A stretch of 64,000 nucleotides of DNA from Siphonodentalium dalli (Eukaryota; Mollusca; Scaphopoda; Gadilida; Siphonodentaliidae): assembly GCA_032622095.1 (NCBI GenBank), contig CP136066.1, positions 153,103,152 through 153,167,151 of the forward strand, written 5' to 3'. Positions 22,204 to 33,484 of this stretch are shown piece after piece. The translations under genes and the position numbers were made by a program. A model generated the notes under the pieces. It did not search any database and was not told the DNA's origin. It saw only the letters and a program-made list of their open reading frames with translations. Within the stretch, counting starts at the first letter, position 1. The number at the start of each line of letters is the position of its first letter.

Positions 22204-22250
22204 CTTATATTATTATTGAAAGTTCTATAATAACACAAATTCATTCTATG

Positions 22251-22256
22251 TTTATT
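22251..22256 (-). promoter_or_regulatory. Candidate polyadenylation signal AATAAA for RB1 (proximal)
   Basis: Reads AATAAA on the minus strand, giving a 3' untranslated region of about 700 bases. The stretch from here to the stop codon at 22957 has no other gene and no family A, B or C insertion. Confidence 0.35.
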
Positions 22257-22956
22257 GTTGACGATAGTTGTTTTACCAACTTTTCTAAAATTTATTTTAA
22301 TTCACATGAACCCACTTCAAAAGCCTTGGGTCCCTTTCTGTCTTATATTCTCCTTCAGGAGATGTGCATTTTTATTCAGCGGCGCCAATTTCATTAAATA
22401 TATGTGCATCAATTTAACAGGTGTGGGAAAAATAATGTATGATAAATAGGCTTAGCTGATAACAGGAAACATGAGTTTTTCATGGAAATGTTTAGTGGGG
22501 CTGTCATGATTAATTGTATACCATTTAATTAAGATCGTAAATGTATGGGCGTATTCGAAGAAACAAATGGAAAATAACTCTTATCCTATGCAAGGACAAA
22601 TTGTGTTCGATGGATAAACAAAATATGTAGTTAATGCTGTCACTTAAACTGTTTATGTGCGCTTGGAGAATTACAAATTGTCAAAAGTTTTAAGCGATGG
22701 ATAAATAATATATTATAGCTAATGCCCTTGCTTAAACTGTTTACGTCCAATTGGGGGATTTGGCAACTATTGGACTTGGCAGAGCCTCACCGAATAGATG
22801 CCAAATACCCCCTCAAGGACATAGAAAGTTTAAGCAATGGCACCTAGCTACATATTCTAAATATATAAAATATTAAAATCAATTATGATAATGATTATCA
22901 GCCCTTGTACAAAACATTTACACAAAAGTTATGGGTATGAATTAATTTTTGTAGCT

Positions 22957-25608
22957 TTACTTTGTGTTGTCAAAAGGTAACTTCAGTTTAGTTTTTATGG
23001 GTATTATTTGTGGCATCTTCTTTTTGATGATGACAATCTCCGGTTCAGAAGAAGTATTGTTCTGACTGTCATCCTCAGAGTCAAACTTGAGTTTCTTCAA
23101 ACTTCGAGGACCAACGCCAGACATTGTTGATCTTTTCAAACATGCGACTGTTTCATTTATTCGCTTCAGTTTCTCTGCTGATCCTTCTTCTCCGAAACAA
23201 TATAGCTGCTCGCTGTTCGGAGTGAGTCCGCCTGGTGAAAGTGACGGACGGAATGGTGACTGCTTGAGTGGGGAAATGAATATGTTATTTCGTCCAGGAA
23301 CATGATATTTTGGTGACATAGCAAGCTGTGATGCAGTCGGCTTAGGAGCTGGAGACAATGTAGGACCACCGCTTTGTCGATTTGTAAACTGAAGAATGAA
23401 ATTTTTCATATTGGGCATGTAGACATCATTATAAAATCTGATGATGGAGTCGTGTCTTTTACCCTCGATTAGTGCGCTTTTGTAGACATCTTGTTCTGCA
23501 TGAGGCAATTCCTTATAAACTTGTACAATTGTCTTGAACTTTATTTCCTTGTCAACCACACGACAAATGGCATAAAGCGAACATAGAATCATCTGATCTA
23601 GATGACGATTTTTCAGCAAATCTGCTTTCCGTAAGATACACTGTTCCAAACAGGTCCAGATTTTCTGCTGCAGTTCCTTGGATACTTCAAGCATAGAGCA
23701 GAGAGTTTGCAACCTGTGGAATCCCAAACGGCACACTTTGTTTAAGAAAAGACTCAAGGAATTTGATCGTCTTGGTTTTTCTGCTGGTTTCTGACTTGTT
23801 GACTGGTCACCTGACGCAGCAGGAAAAACTTTTAATATTTTGATGGGGCTGGCAATCTTCTTGTTTGGCGACGGCATTAAGATCGATCTCACCTTCATTG
23901 GTGACAGATAAAGCTCCGTTGGTGTCGACCTTGTTCCAACAATGGCCTCTGCTGAGGTCTCAATAACCGGCATCTCCGAGTTACGCATTAGGCTAAATAA
24001 CGGAGAGTCCTCTGTCCATGCAATTGACTCCAAAATTTTACTTTCAACTCTTTGTAAATGACGCACAATTTCACCAGTGAGTCTTGTTTCTGCTTTAATG
24101 AAACTTTCCAGAACTTTGAAGAAATGAAAAGCAGTGAGGCTGAAGGCCGACAGTATCCAATGGAAGCTAAAGTTGTCATCGTCAGTTCCATTCACCATAA
24201 AGTTTGACATGCTGTCATACGTCATTTGTACAATTTCAAGTGAACACACCAAGAGCGACTTATGAAAGGTATCCTGATTCAGCAACGTACTGAAATCAGT
24301 CTCTTGTAACCTCTTACGTTCAGACGTGAGAATTGACTCAAGGACTCTATAATAAAGTCGAACACCAAACTCATAGCGCTGTTCAATAACAGTCTTCTGC
24401 ATGTTTGATGAATTCTCAATAACTCTATCAGTAAATATCTTTTGACACTGTTCAAGTCTGGACTCAATCGAGTCTTCTGGATTCTGACTGCAATCATCGA
24501 AGTAGCTTTTCAGAATGTTGCTCGGCTTGGGAGGCGAGTTGGTAATAATATTTTTAAACTGTTGGACGGTATTCAGCGCAGCCCTGACAGGAGTTTCTTG
24601 GCCAGAAAGCGTTTCTGTTTTATTAGAAGCTTCAGAATTTGGATCAACCTCTTCGAAAAGATACTTGTCACGACCGAGATAATGCATCTCATTGACATCA
24701 CCTTCTTGCTTGTAGACACGGGTATACAATGTGAGGAGCTTTGGAAGATCTAACTCGCCTTCAGAATGAGGTAGTGTGGTAATGTAAGGTTCAATGCTTC
24801 TTTTGACGTAACAGACCTCCTCCAAGCTGGAATCAAACCGAGTGGAAAGCTTTTCAAGAATTTCAATTGACTGCTGATTGGTTCGTTGAGCAGTTGAAAC
24901 CCTGATATCATCATATGGTGAATTCAACATGAATGATGGCGTGGTGCGTAACACGTACTCGAAGCATGATAATAGCAAATAGAATGCATGAACAAGTTCC
25001 AAATTACCAGAAACAAAGTTATTTCTAACATTGAGAAACAATGTCCACACAAGACGCTTACGATACTCAATACCCTCGCTGTTTGCAATCGACGGCGGAA
25101 CACTCCCTGCCGACCTACCAGCCATACATCTATACTCTTCTCTAAATAATATGCTGCTAACTTTTTCAAAAGTATGAAAAAGTGCCAACATGAAGCAGAA
25201 TTTCCTCTCTAATAGGAGAAGATGCTGATGCACAGTTTGACTCAAGGCAGATAACTCTTTCAGAGAATTCATGCATGAGAAAAACTTCCTGATGTTCATT
25301 TCGACCATTTTGAGCAGCGTTGTTATAGTAACCTGAGGAGCCGAGAGGTTTCCACACTGAAGTTGTGGATCCAATGGGCCATATGGCATGCGAGTGTCGA
25401 TAAGAACACTATAAGCCACACATGTCGCCAGCTCTGCATTGGTAATAGTTATTTCTTTGAGATTAAGAGTGATCCAGAGATTGTTGGCTTTCTGAAGCAT
25501 ATCGTTTGGCAAGCCGAGACTGGTGAACAGGGTCTTTAGGGTCTCACTGTTGTAGTTTATGGCGGCCACTTGTCCATTGCCATTGGCCCCATTGTTTTTG
25601 TCATCCAT
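22957..25608 (-). CDS. RB1: Retinoblastoma-associated protein RB1, complete, single coding exon
   Basis: Pocket protein that binds E2F/DP and chromatin repressors in the nucleus and restrains the G1/S transition until phosphorylated by cyclin-CDK. The product is 883 aa (human RB1 is 928). Visible parts: N-terminal cyclin-like region (about 20-300); pocket A (about 339-540, starting TPVRAALNTVQQF); a spacer with SP/TP sites; pocket B (about 614-745) with RHLDQMILCSLYAICRV and IIRFYNDV, which keep the Tyr and Tyr-Asn that form the LxCxE cleft in human RB1; then a C-terminal domain with TLSP, ISPLKQSP and LTP phosphosites, the E2F-DP-binding stretch and a SLKKLKFD cyclin-docking motif. These C-terminal motifs match RB1 rather than p107/p130. 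The start was set at MDDKNN because a splice acceptor lies just upstream and the context AAAATGG is good; five further in-frame codons (MYFQK) cross that acceptor. The absence of any coding intron is odd, as vertebrate RB1 has over twenty. Confidence 0.97.
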   Translation of the reverse strand: MDDKNNGANGNGQVAAINYNSETLKTLFTSLGLPNDMLQKANNLWITLNLKEITITNAELATCVAYSVLIDTRMPYGPLDPQLQCGNLSAPQVTITTLLKMVEMNIRKFFSCMNSLKELSALSQTVHQHLLLLERKFCFMLALFHTFEKVSSILFREEYRCMAGRSAGSVPPSIANSEGIEYRKRLVWTLFLNVRNNFVSGNLELVHAFYLLLSCFEYVLRTTPSFMLNSPYDDIRVSTAQRTNQQSIEILEKLSTRFDSSLEEVCYVKRSIEPYITTLPHSEGELDLPKLLTLYTRVYKQEGDVNEMHYLGRDKYLFEEVDPNSEASNKTETLSGQETPVRAALNTVQQFKNIITNSPPKPSNILKSYFDDCSQNPEDSIESRLEQCQKIFTDRVIENSSNMQKTVIEQRYEFGVRLYYRVLESILTSERKRLQETDFSTLLNQDTFHKSLLVCSLEIVQMTYDSMSNFMVNGTDDDNFSFHWILSAFSLTAFHFFKVLESFIKAETRLTGEIVRHLQRVESKILESIAWTEDSPLFSLMRNSEMPVIETSAEAIVGTRSTPTELYLSPMKVRSILMPSPNKKIASPIKILKVFPAASGDQSTSQKPAEKPRRSNSLSLFLNKVCRLGFHRLQTLCSMLEVSKELQQKIWTCLEQCILRKADLLKNRHLDQMILCSLYAICRVVDKEIKFKTIVQVYKELPHAEQDVYKSALIEGKRHDSIIRFYNDVYMPNMKNFILQFTNRQSGGPTLSPAPKPTASQLAMSPKYHVPGRNNIFISPLKQSPFRPSLSPGGLTPNSEQLYCFGEEGSAEKLKRINETVACLKRSTMSGVGPRSLKKLKFDSEDDSQNNTSSEPEIVIIKKKMPQIIPIKTKLKLPFDNTK

Positions 25609-25625
25609 TTTCTGAAAATACATGA
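25609..25625 (-). promoter_or_regulatory. Splice acceptor of a 5' untranslated intron of RB1
   Basis: On the minus strand the sequence reads CTCATGTATTTTCAG then AAA ATG GAT. A pyrimidine-rich TTTTCAG acceptor 3 bases before the start codon implies a non-coding first exon further up (coordinates above 25625) and explains away the MYFQK extension. I could not place that first exon with confidence. Confidence 0.7.
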
Positions 25626-25639
25626 GGCATAATTATTAG

Positions 25640-26035
25640 AATTTTGTTTAGGCCTATCAACATCATTAACCGCACAGTTGATGACTATTGAGATGTTCAT
25701 CAGAGTGGAATACTGAGAAATATTTTTATGCTTCGACTCTCAACAGGACGGTACCGCATTAATGTGTTTTCAGGATATTGTCTACATCCTGCCCAGGTTG
25801 TCCTTTATTTTGTTAGAGGTTGCACTTATAGCGGTACCTATTTCTTTAGGACTCCGCTTGGTTTGTTGAACATATTACCCGTAAGACAGTGTATCATTTC
25901 ATAATGGACTCTCAGGCATGGGCACTGAGAGCCGTGTATTTAATTTATATTAATATATGTATATTTCAAACAAGAGATGGACTGTCGTCCGGTACATACC
26001 CCCTAGTGTGGGCATATCTATAACTTATGACTGCT
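25640..26035. other. RB1 upstream / putative 5' intron, nothing recognised
   Basis: No repeat or exon identified. On the minus strand, CTTACGG followed by GTAATATG near 25867-25883 could be a donor, but it is weak. Confidence 0.35.
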
Positions 26036-26995
26036 ATACTCAGACAGATGGACCCAAAAATCAGCATTTTCATATAAACGAAGATGAATAACTATAGCAC
26101 AAAAAACAAAACAAACAGTTGAATGTGCCATTAAATGTCCTCATAGTGGTGAACATCCATACAAAATTTCATTGAGATCCGAGCATTACTGTTCAAGTTA
26201 TGACCTGAACAGACATCGGATGGACCCAACAGCCAACATGTCCAGATAAACAAACTTGAATAACTCTAGAATGGAAAAGCCAAACAGAACAATGGAACCC
26301 TCTATTGAATGTCCTCACAGTGGTGAACATCCATACCAAATTTCATTGAGATCCCAGCACAACTGTTGAAGTTATGACATGAACAGTCACCAGACAGACC
26401 AAAAAGCCAACATTTCCAGATAAACAAAGATGTAAATAAACTCTAAAATGGAAAATCCGAAACAAAACGATGGAACCCTCTTTTTAATGTCCTCATAGTA
26501 GTGAACATCCATACCAAATTTCATTGAGATCCGAGCACTACTGTTCATGTTATGACATGAACAGACACCAGACAGACCACAAATCCAACATTTCCAGATA
26601 AACAAAGACGAATAACTCTAGAATGGAAAATCCGAACAAAACGATGGAACCCTCTATTTAATATCCTCATAGTTGTGAACATCCATACCAAATTTCATTG
26701 AGATCCGAGCACAACTGTTGAAGTTACGACATGGAACAGACACCAGATGGACCAAAAATTCAACATTTCCAGATAAACAAAGATGAATAACTCTAGAATG
26801 GAAAATCCGAACAAAACGATGGAACCCTCTATTTAATGTCCTCATAGTAGTGAACATCCATACCTAATTTCATTGAGATCCGAGCACTATTGTTCAAGTT
26901 ATGACATGAACAGACATCGGACGGACGGACGGACGGACGGACAGGTGCAAAATAGTATATCCCCCCTTTTTTTTTTTAAAGGGGGTATAATTAAT
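26036..26995. mobile_element. Helentron/pearl-like element with ~175-bp tandem units, copy S1
   Basis: Four to five units anchored by GATGGAACCCTCT (near 26290, 26469, 26643 and 26818), each carrying CATACCAAATTTCATTGAG. Then (CGGA)n at about 26917-26943, ACAGGTGCAAAATAGTATAT, and a terminal hairpin CCCCCC-T(n)-AAAGGGGG. The same order recurs at 31125-32050. The left border is uncertain. No helicase coding sequence is present. Confidence 0.75.
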
Positions 26996-27554
26996 AAATA
27001 AAAATAATCTGTATAAGATTAGAGATGAATAAACATTTATTATATATGGGTAATATTGAGAAACAAAGGTGAGGGCTTTAAAAAGGCCCGACATGTATAG
27101 CTGAGGTTGAAGCTGGAACCACAAATGTTGAGACCTGGAGACCTGGGTTGATAAAAAGTGAAAACATTGTCTCCAGAAATGAGGGAGGGTGGGTGGGAAA
27201 AGAAAACCATGTGTGTCAAAATAAGGGAAGTCTAAAGGGTTGTATAAAATGTCAAATTCAAAAATTTTGTTCACGAAAGATAAACCCGACTTCCCTGTCT
27301 GAAATTCTCTACGCAAAAGATAGAGTTAGGATTAATTCATTTCGTCCCCAAGTTTGACAATTTCTCCAACTCAATCTGATTGGCTGACCCACACTGAACT
27401 ATATCTTCGTGTCTTCGATTGGCTCTCAGCGTACTGGCCTTAATCACTACGGCCTTGACCTTATCGCTACTGTTGTTTACCTCAAGACACGACACATTAT
27501 GGTTTTTTGTCTTTGCATAAAGCCAGCTATGGTGCCTTGCCCCAAACTGTGTAT
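26996..27554. other. No gene; two inverted CCAAT boxes
   Basis: ATTGG at 27379-27383 and 27418-27422 (CTGATTGGCTG and CGATTGGCTC) read as CCAAT on the minus strand, 39 bp apart. This is an arrangement NF-Y promoters can have. They could belong to an RB1 promoter about 1.8 kb above the coding exon, but no transcript start can be shown. Confidence 0.3.
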
Positions 27555-27641
27555 AACCCTTTCATGATGGGAGCTGCACTAGTGTAGCATTAAAAATCCG
27601 GTGCCAGAGCATTCTGTTATATATGTGAGTCTCCCATAGGG
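27555..27641. mobile_element. Foldback family C, copy 4 (left half only)
   Basis: AACCCTTTCATGATGGGAGC through GAGTCTCCCATAGG, then an abrupt change to TAGAGCTGGGAGGTTAACCG. The second sequence resembles a hAT terminus, so the copy may have been broken by another insertion. Confidence 0.7.
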
Positions 27642-28210
27642 TAGAGCTGGGAGGTTAACCGAGGGTACAACTCAGTGTTGGTTGTTAGAAAATAACTGAG
27701 TTGCACCGACCAACTCTAAAAACAACCGACAATAACGGTTTTTAATAATTTTAATAAATTCCATGTACAATGAAGTGAACTGCATTAATACATGGAACTG
27801 AGTACCATCCAAACTCCCGCATATCGGAACGATGCAAAGGTGAATCAGGCGATGACATCTTGTAACTACCCACGCATTCCCAGAAAATATAAAGCATGTG
27901 TTGGTATATTTACAACAGCTATAGAGTACTCAGTGTTTGCGATTAGAATATAATTACAGTATTAAACATTCACGCATCATATTTATAATGGCCGAAAAAC
28001 AAACTGTTGAGAGCCCTGTGTGGAAGTATTATACACGCGGAGACCCAAAATCTAAGTTCTCAACCTCAGGTACATGTACATGTACTACATGTAGGACATT
28101 CCCGTAATTTCATAACATCAATTTATTATTTATAGTAATGATGAAGCACAAGTTTATTCATCAAATGCAGTTGCTTTGTTTGATGCCATATGTCACTAAT
28201 GCCAGTCCTA
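27642..28210. other. Unassigned stretch beginning with a possible hAT-like end
   Basis: TAGAGCTGGGAGGTTAACC has the flavour of a hAT terminus, but I found no matching inverted end. No ORF supported. Confidence 0.3.
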
Positions 28211-28405
28211 CAGTAATGCCCTAAATAATCGACTCCTTAACCACAGCAGAATTATGGGTAATTTTTCAGGATTTAGTCGGAAATATGGCTTGTTGCCATT
28301 CATCGGAAAGCTCTCAGTGGCAACAAGCCATATTTCTGACTAAATCCTGAAAATTAACCCATAATTCTGCTGTGGTTTAGGAGTCGATTATGTAGGGCAT
28401 TACTG
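28211..28405. mobile_element. Foldback MITE family A, copy 11
   Basis: Both arms present with a slightly shortened centre (CTCAGTGGCAACAAGCC), TA on both sides. Confidence 0.9.
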
Positions 28406-28446
28406 TACTTCCAGAAGATTCAGGCCAATTTCAGTATATGGTTAAA

Positions 28447-30280
28447 ACGAGAGGCCGATCACGATCGGCAGATGTTTAACCCATACCTTGGCGATAGTGA
28501 TTAGCTATTTTCATAAATCTTTACACCAACCTTTTCTTGATTGCAAGACTTTCAATAAGTCACAGCTAATATTAGTTAATAGTTCCCAAGTGGATTCAGA
28601 CTTATTGGGCAACTTGCTCACATAAACACAATAGGAACATGGATATGTCATTCGATTTCAACCTATTAAGTCAATCCAACAGACACATGTATGTGTTATA
28701 GAGTGATAAAGCTAAATAAGCCGAACCATAGTCAGACATACGCAGCTGTTAACGATATAATAGTTACGAAATTAAGTAAATAACATCATAATAACTCTAT
28801 TTATCTACTTCTTAAATTGGAACCTGAGTATTAACATATTATGTTGTTGTGTTAGCTGCATATTAAAACGTTATGGGATCATTGAGATTAGAGACCAATC
28901 AATACCTGAACATCTATACAAGTGAGGGGTGTATCGACCTGGATATAAAATATTTTAATGCAGAATTATCAGATAACTAAAGGTGAGATATGAGAATGGT
29001 CAGATTGAAAATATTAGAGTCATAACATTGGATCGCATACAGTATATCAATGGTTAATTTTATTCTAAGCTGATCAGTGGAAAGACACAATGTCTGTAAA
29101 CAGCAGAAATATTATTAAATGTAGGGTTAATATTTTCAAAACCATTCAATCAACACCAAAATCTATACAGGTGAAGATTCACTGAAGAATGTGTCATGAT
29201 TAACCTGAATGAGATTATAAAAGTGATCGGGTAGAAAAATATTTGACCAATAAGTCAGTCTCAAGAATACCAGCACCATTATTATTATCCTGCAGCCCAA
29301 ATGCAATTGAGGGAATTTCAAAATAAGATATTTCCTCTAATGATGAATATTCAATTGGTGGCTTATAGAAATCCTTACTGGACCTGGTTCAAGGTGAAAG
29401 AGATTATTTAATATCTGCCTATCATGGAATGGGTTAGTTTTAATCCCAAAATCCATGTAAGTGAAAAGTGGATCACCATCAACCTGGACACAGAATAGGA
29501 GAATCATCCGAGAATGATCAGATGAAAAACATCACAAGACCATATGATGTGTGGAGAGGGTTAATCAATTTCAATGACATCATATGATGGAACTACGGAA
29601 TGGGTGGGTTAATTTATTTCTAAGATACAGTGTCTGTAAACAACAATGTCTATAAACAGCAATGTCTGTAAAACATCCCTACAAATAAACAATGGACCAT
29701 TCCAATTTAATCTTTTAGAATAGGTGTCTTATTGAGTGTACATCAATGAACCTGTTTCAACAAAGGGGTTAACTTAATATTGCACAGAAAACTAATAGAG
29801 AGCCATCCATTAATTATATTTTGACAGATTTTATCAACAGACTCTGCTAGCCATGCTATCTATCTATCTAGTGTCCAGCTAAACATAACTCAATGCCAAT
29901 AATACAGTCTCTGTGTGATGAGAAGTTCTCTTCAAAGTGGCAAACAGGTATTAATTATATTATCAGTTACTTGAATTTTAAATGGCCATAACTCTGTTAA
30001 AATATATCGGATCACACCCAAATTCAAACTTGATCTGTATTTCGGGGTGAGGACCATATTTACCAAATTTGGTGCTGATCATCAGTTTGGATGAATTCTA
30101 TTTAAAAACAAGAGCGGAAAGGGTTAACTAAACAATACCAAAATCCATACAGATGAAGAACGTGCTAAGAAAGACCTAGGTAAGAAATATGAGGCATATC
30201 AGAAGAAAATTGTTTGACTTAGATGCATAAGATAGCATTTGTGTGCAGGGTTAATTATTTTCTAAACAGATCAACAATTT
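28447..30280 (+). mobile_element. Helentron/pearl-like element, copy 2 (right part missing)
   Basis: Starts with the same ACGAGAGGCC hairpin (28454-28469) and ATGTTTAACCCATACC as the copy at 715. It follows that copy with small indels through GTGAGGGGTGTAT and TTATTATCCTGCAG to TTATTTTCTAAAC near 30265. The tandem core, microsatellite and right end are absent; the sequence passes directly into the 3' end of the minus-strand LINE. Confidence 0.8.
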
Positions 30281-30418
30281 ACCTTATCGTCAATGCAAAC
30301 CTGAGAAATTTAGTTTGAGATACTTGATATGTCTCTTTTCCATTTAACAAAAGTTTAGTGCCCTCAAAATTCACAGATTTCTTACCACTGAATATCATAT
30401 AGGTAGTTTTGGAAAAGT

Positions 30419-31008
30419 TCAGAGACAATCTGTTAAAATAATCACTTTAGTGTTTGGAATTACATTTGGCAAGTTATTTAGGTATAAAATATATAAAGTG
30501 GGCCCAAATATAGAGCCTTGAGGAAAACTACATGATATATATGATGTGTCAGAAAGAGATTTTCTCAATTTGACAAACTCTATCCTATTTGATAAGTAAC
30601 TTTTCAGCCAAACAAGAACAGTTCCATTTATACCATATTGCTCTGCCTTTGAGTAAAATTTCATTATCAATTGTGTCAAATGCTTTATTGAGGTCAATGA
30701 ATATACCAACTAAATACTGTTTTTCACCCAAACAATTTGTGATTTTTTTCAATAAGATCGGTTAGTGCATTTGATGTTGATTTAATTTTTTCTAAAACCA
30801 TACTGTGATTCAGTCAAAACATTATTTGTTTCAAGATGCTCAACAAGGCAATTGTTGAAAAGTTTTTCAAGAATTTTAGATAGCTGAGACAGAATGAATA
30901 TCGGCGATAATTATTTAATGGTTCATTATCCCCAGACTTAAATATTGGGATCACTTTGGAAATTTTCATGGCATCCAGCTGTGGCATCAGGAAAGACACC
31001 ATACTCAA
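30419..31008 (-). pseudogene. LINE reverse transcriptase fragment (broken)
   Basis: Two pieces in different frames. The first contains KVIPIFKSGD and LNNYR, the RT entry motif. The second contains WLKSYLSNRIEFV and FPQGSIFGPTLYILYLNNLPN, the motif normally VPQGSILGPLLF. The downstream catalytic ADD box is degraded (IILTDCL). Not functional. Confidence 0.85.
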
Positions 31009-31124
31009 AAGATTTAGAGAAGATGCTGGCTAACGGATAACCTATAAAATGTATAAATTTTTTTTAAAAGGGTCATGTTCATTCCATTAACAGTCCTCAG
31101 ATGTTTTGTTTTGAAATTTCATAA

Positions 31125-32050
31125 AAAAAACTAGAATGGAAAAGCGGAACAAAACGATGGAAACATCTTTTCAATGTCCTCATAGTAGTGAACATCCATA
31201 CCAAATTTCATTGAGATCCCAGCACAACTGTTGAAGTTACGACATGAACAGACACCAGATGAACCAAAAAGCCAACATTTCCAGATGAAAAAAGATGTAT
31301 AACTCTAGAATGGAAAATCCGAACAAAACGATGGAACCCTCTTTTTAATGTCCTCATAGTAGTGAACATCCATACCAAATTTCATTGAGATCCCAGCACA
31401 ACTGTTGAAATTACGACATGAACAGACACCAGACAGACCAAATAGCCAACATTTCGAGATAAACAAAGATGAATAACTCTAGAACAATGGAAAATCCGAA
31501 CAAAACGATGGAACCCTCTATTGAATGTCATCATAGTAGTGAACATCCATACAACATTTCATTGAGATCCGAGCACTACTGTTCAAGTTGTGACATGAAC
31601 AGACACCAAACGGACCAAAAATCCAACATTTCAAGATAAACAAAGATGAATAACTCTAGAATGGAAAATCCGACCAAAACGATGGAACCCTCTATTTAAT
31701 GTCCTCATAGTTGTGAACATCCACACCAAATTTGGTTGAGATCCCAGCACAACTGTTGAAGTTACGACATGAACAGATACAAGACGGACAAAAAAGCCAC
31801 TATTTCCAGATAAACAAAGATGAATAACTCTAGAATGGCAAATCCAAACAAAACGATGGAACCCTCTATTTAATGTCCTCATAATAGTGAACATCCATAC
31901 CTAATTTCATTGAGATCCGAGCACTACTGTTCAAGTTATGACATGAACAGACATCGGACGGACGTACGGACACACGACTCGACGCACGGACGGACAGGTG
32001 CAAAACAGTATATCCCCATTCTTTTTTTTTTTAAAAGGGGGTATAATTAT
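31125..32050. mobile_element. Helentron/pearl-like element, copy S2, nested in the LINE
   Basis: Five units of about 175 bp with ACGATGGAACCCTCT and TTTCATTGAGATCC, then CGGACGGACG-type microsatellite with interruptions, GACAGGTGCAAAACAGTATAT, and the CCCC-T(n)-AAAAGGGGG hairpin. Same organisation and orientation as S1. It splits the LINE reading frame. Confidence 0.8.
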
Positions 32051-32278
32051 GATTTCATCCTCTGTAACTGGCGAAAGGTGCATCATATCACTAGAATGAT
32101 AATTAATATGATCAGATATTTTCCAGCTACTCTGCGATATATCCTTGGCCAAATTACTGCCAACTGAAGCGAAATAATTATTAAAACCATTTGCTATAAT
32201 TTGGTCAACCGCAGTTAATTTTCCATCAATGTTCATTTCATGTGGACAGGTAGACTTGCTTTCTTGATAAAAGTTCAT
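32050..32278 (-). pseudogene. LINE inter-domain fragment
   Basis: In-frame segment with ANGFNNYFASVGSNLA, a stretch typical of the region between endonuclease and reverse transcriptase in CR1-like elements. It ends at the insertion of S2. Confidence 0.75.
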
Positions 32279-32692
32279 TTAGAACTTTCCAATTTTGCTT
32301 ATATATTTATTTTATTCTCTTGTAACATATATTTTTAATATAATATTTTAATTCTTTTCAAACCTAATAATTGAAGTCTATTTATTTCTATAAGTTTCGT
32401 ATCTCTTTTCACATGCTTCATTTCTATTTTTTTAAGAAGGGCTTTTTCTTCCTACAGGCATTAACAAGAGATTGTCTCATCCAAGGTTTAGAAAATGTCT
32501 TTGTTTTTTTCAATACAACTTCCTTCACTGGACATGAATCATTGTAATGTCAGAACAATCAATTTATTATTAAATTCTTCAAATGCACCGTTTATATCAT
32601 GTTTCCCAAAACACCCTTTCCTATGGTTCCATTAGAAGTTTAGTGAGGAAACTAGTCACATTCAGACATTATCATCTGATAATTCTCACTTC

Positions 32693-33484
32693 TTAATGAT
32701 AATCTGAGGATTTTTTATGTTTTTCCCTCATCTGATATGAGTCGCAAGAAGCAAATACAGGGAGGTGATCACTCAGATCATTTATAATAATACCACTGTT
32801 TACGTTTAGTTCCATTTCATTTGTGAAGCTATTGTGAATACATGTAAGTGTTGCACTGTCACATGTTATTCTTGTAGGTCTGGGTATCAGAAGATTAAGC
32901 CCAAAACTAAACATTGTGTCAAGAAAATTGCTTGTTAGAAGGTGATTTTCATGATTAATTAGATTGATGTTGAAACCACCCATTATTTACATAGTTCTGT
33001 TGATACTATTGAAAATATCATTCATATGATTTGTAAAGTAAGCAATATTCACTCTAGGAGCCCTATATGCACACCCAAAGACCACTTTCTTATCCCAGTT
33101 TCAACTTCAACAAATGCAGATTCAGAAATATCCACTTTTGCACATGTAATGGTATCAAGCATTCAACGTCTGATAAGAGTTATGAATGTAGAGTCCTACT
33201 CCACCACCCCCAGTTTTTGAATCTCTGGAACAAAAGTAAGAACATAATCAGGTACATTGTAATGGGAACTGATTCATATAATTTGTCTCCAACCACATTT
33301 CTGTTACAGCTATGACTGAAAAAGCAGCCGAGGAAGTTTTCAAAAACATTTTCAGCTTTTCATAATTAGCTGACAAGCCTCTACAATTGAAATGTATCAC
33401 ATTAAAACATGAGCTCAGTTTTCTGACATCTAATTTTGTAGATAGTTCATCTTCTGTATAATCATCATAATGACATGGGTTCAT
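32693..33484 (-). pseudogene. LINE AP-endonuclease domain remnants
   Basis: The N-terminal piece has VIHFNCRGLSANYEKL and AVTEMWLE (the catalytic Glu is kept). The C-terminal piece has GGFNINLI where GDFNINL is expected, and LSDHLPVF. The lost Asp and the frame break mean it is inactive. Confidence 0.8.

Noticed and set aside
22141-22256. Retroposition A-tail for RB1
   Set aside because: No A-rich tract on the RB1 strand follows either candidate AATAAA, and no flanking duplication could be identified, so a recent processed copy is not supported.
23087-25357. Short ORFs on both strands within RB1
   Set aside because: They are shadows of the RB1 coding frame.
25609-25623. MYFQK extension at the RB1 N-terminus
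   Set aside because: These five codons cross a canonical TTTTCAG acceptor, and the next ATG has the better context and begins sequence that continues unbroken into the RB1 domain.
32283-32690. Possible extra host exon between LINE pieces
   Set aside because: Sequence sits where the LINE endonuclease-to-RT linker should be and shows no splice-bounded conserved frame.
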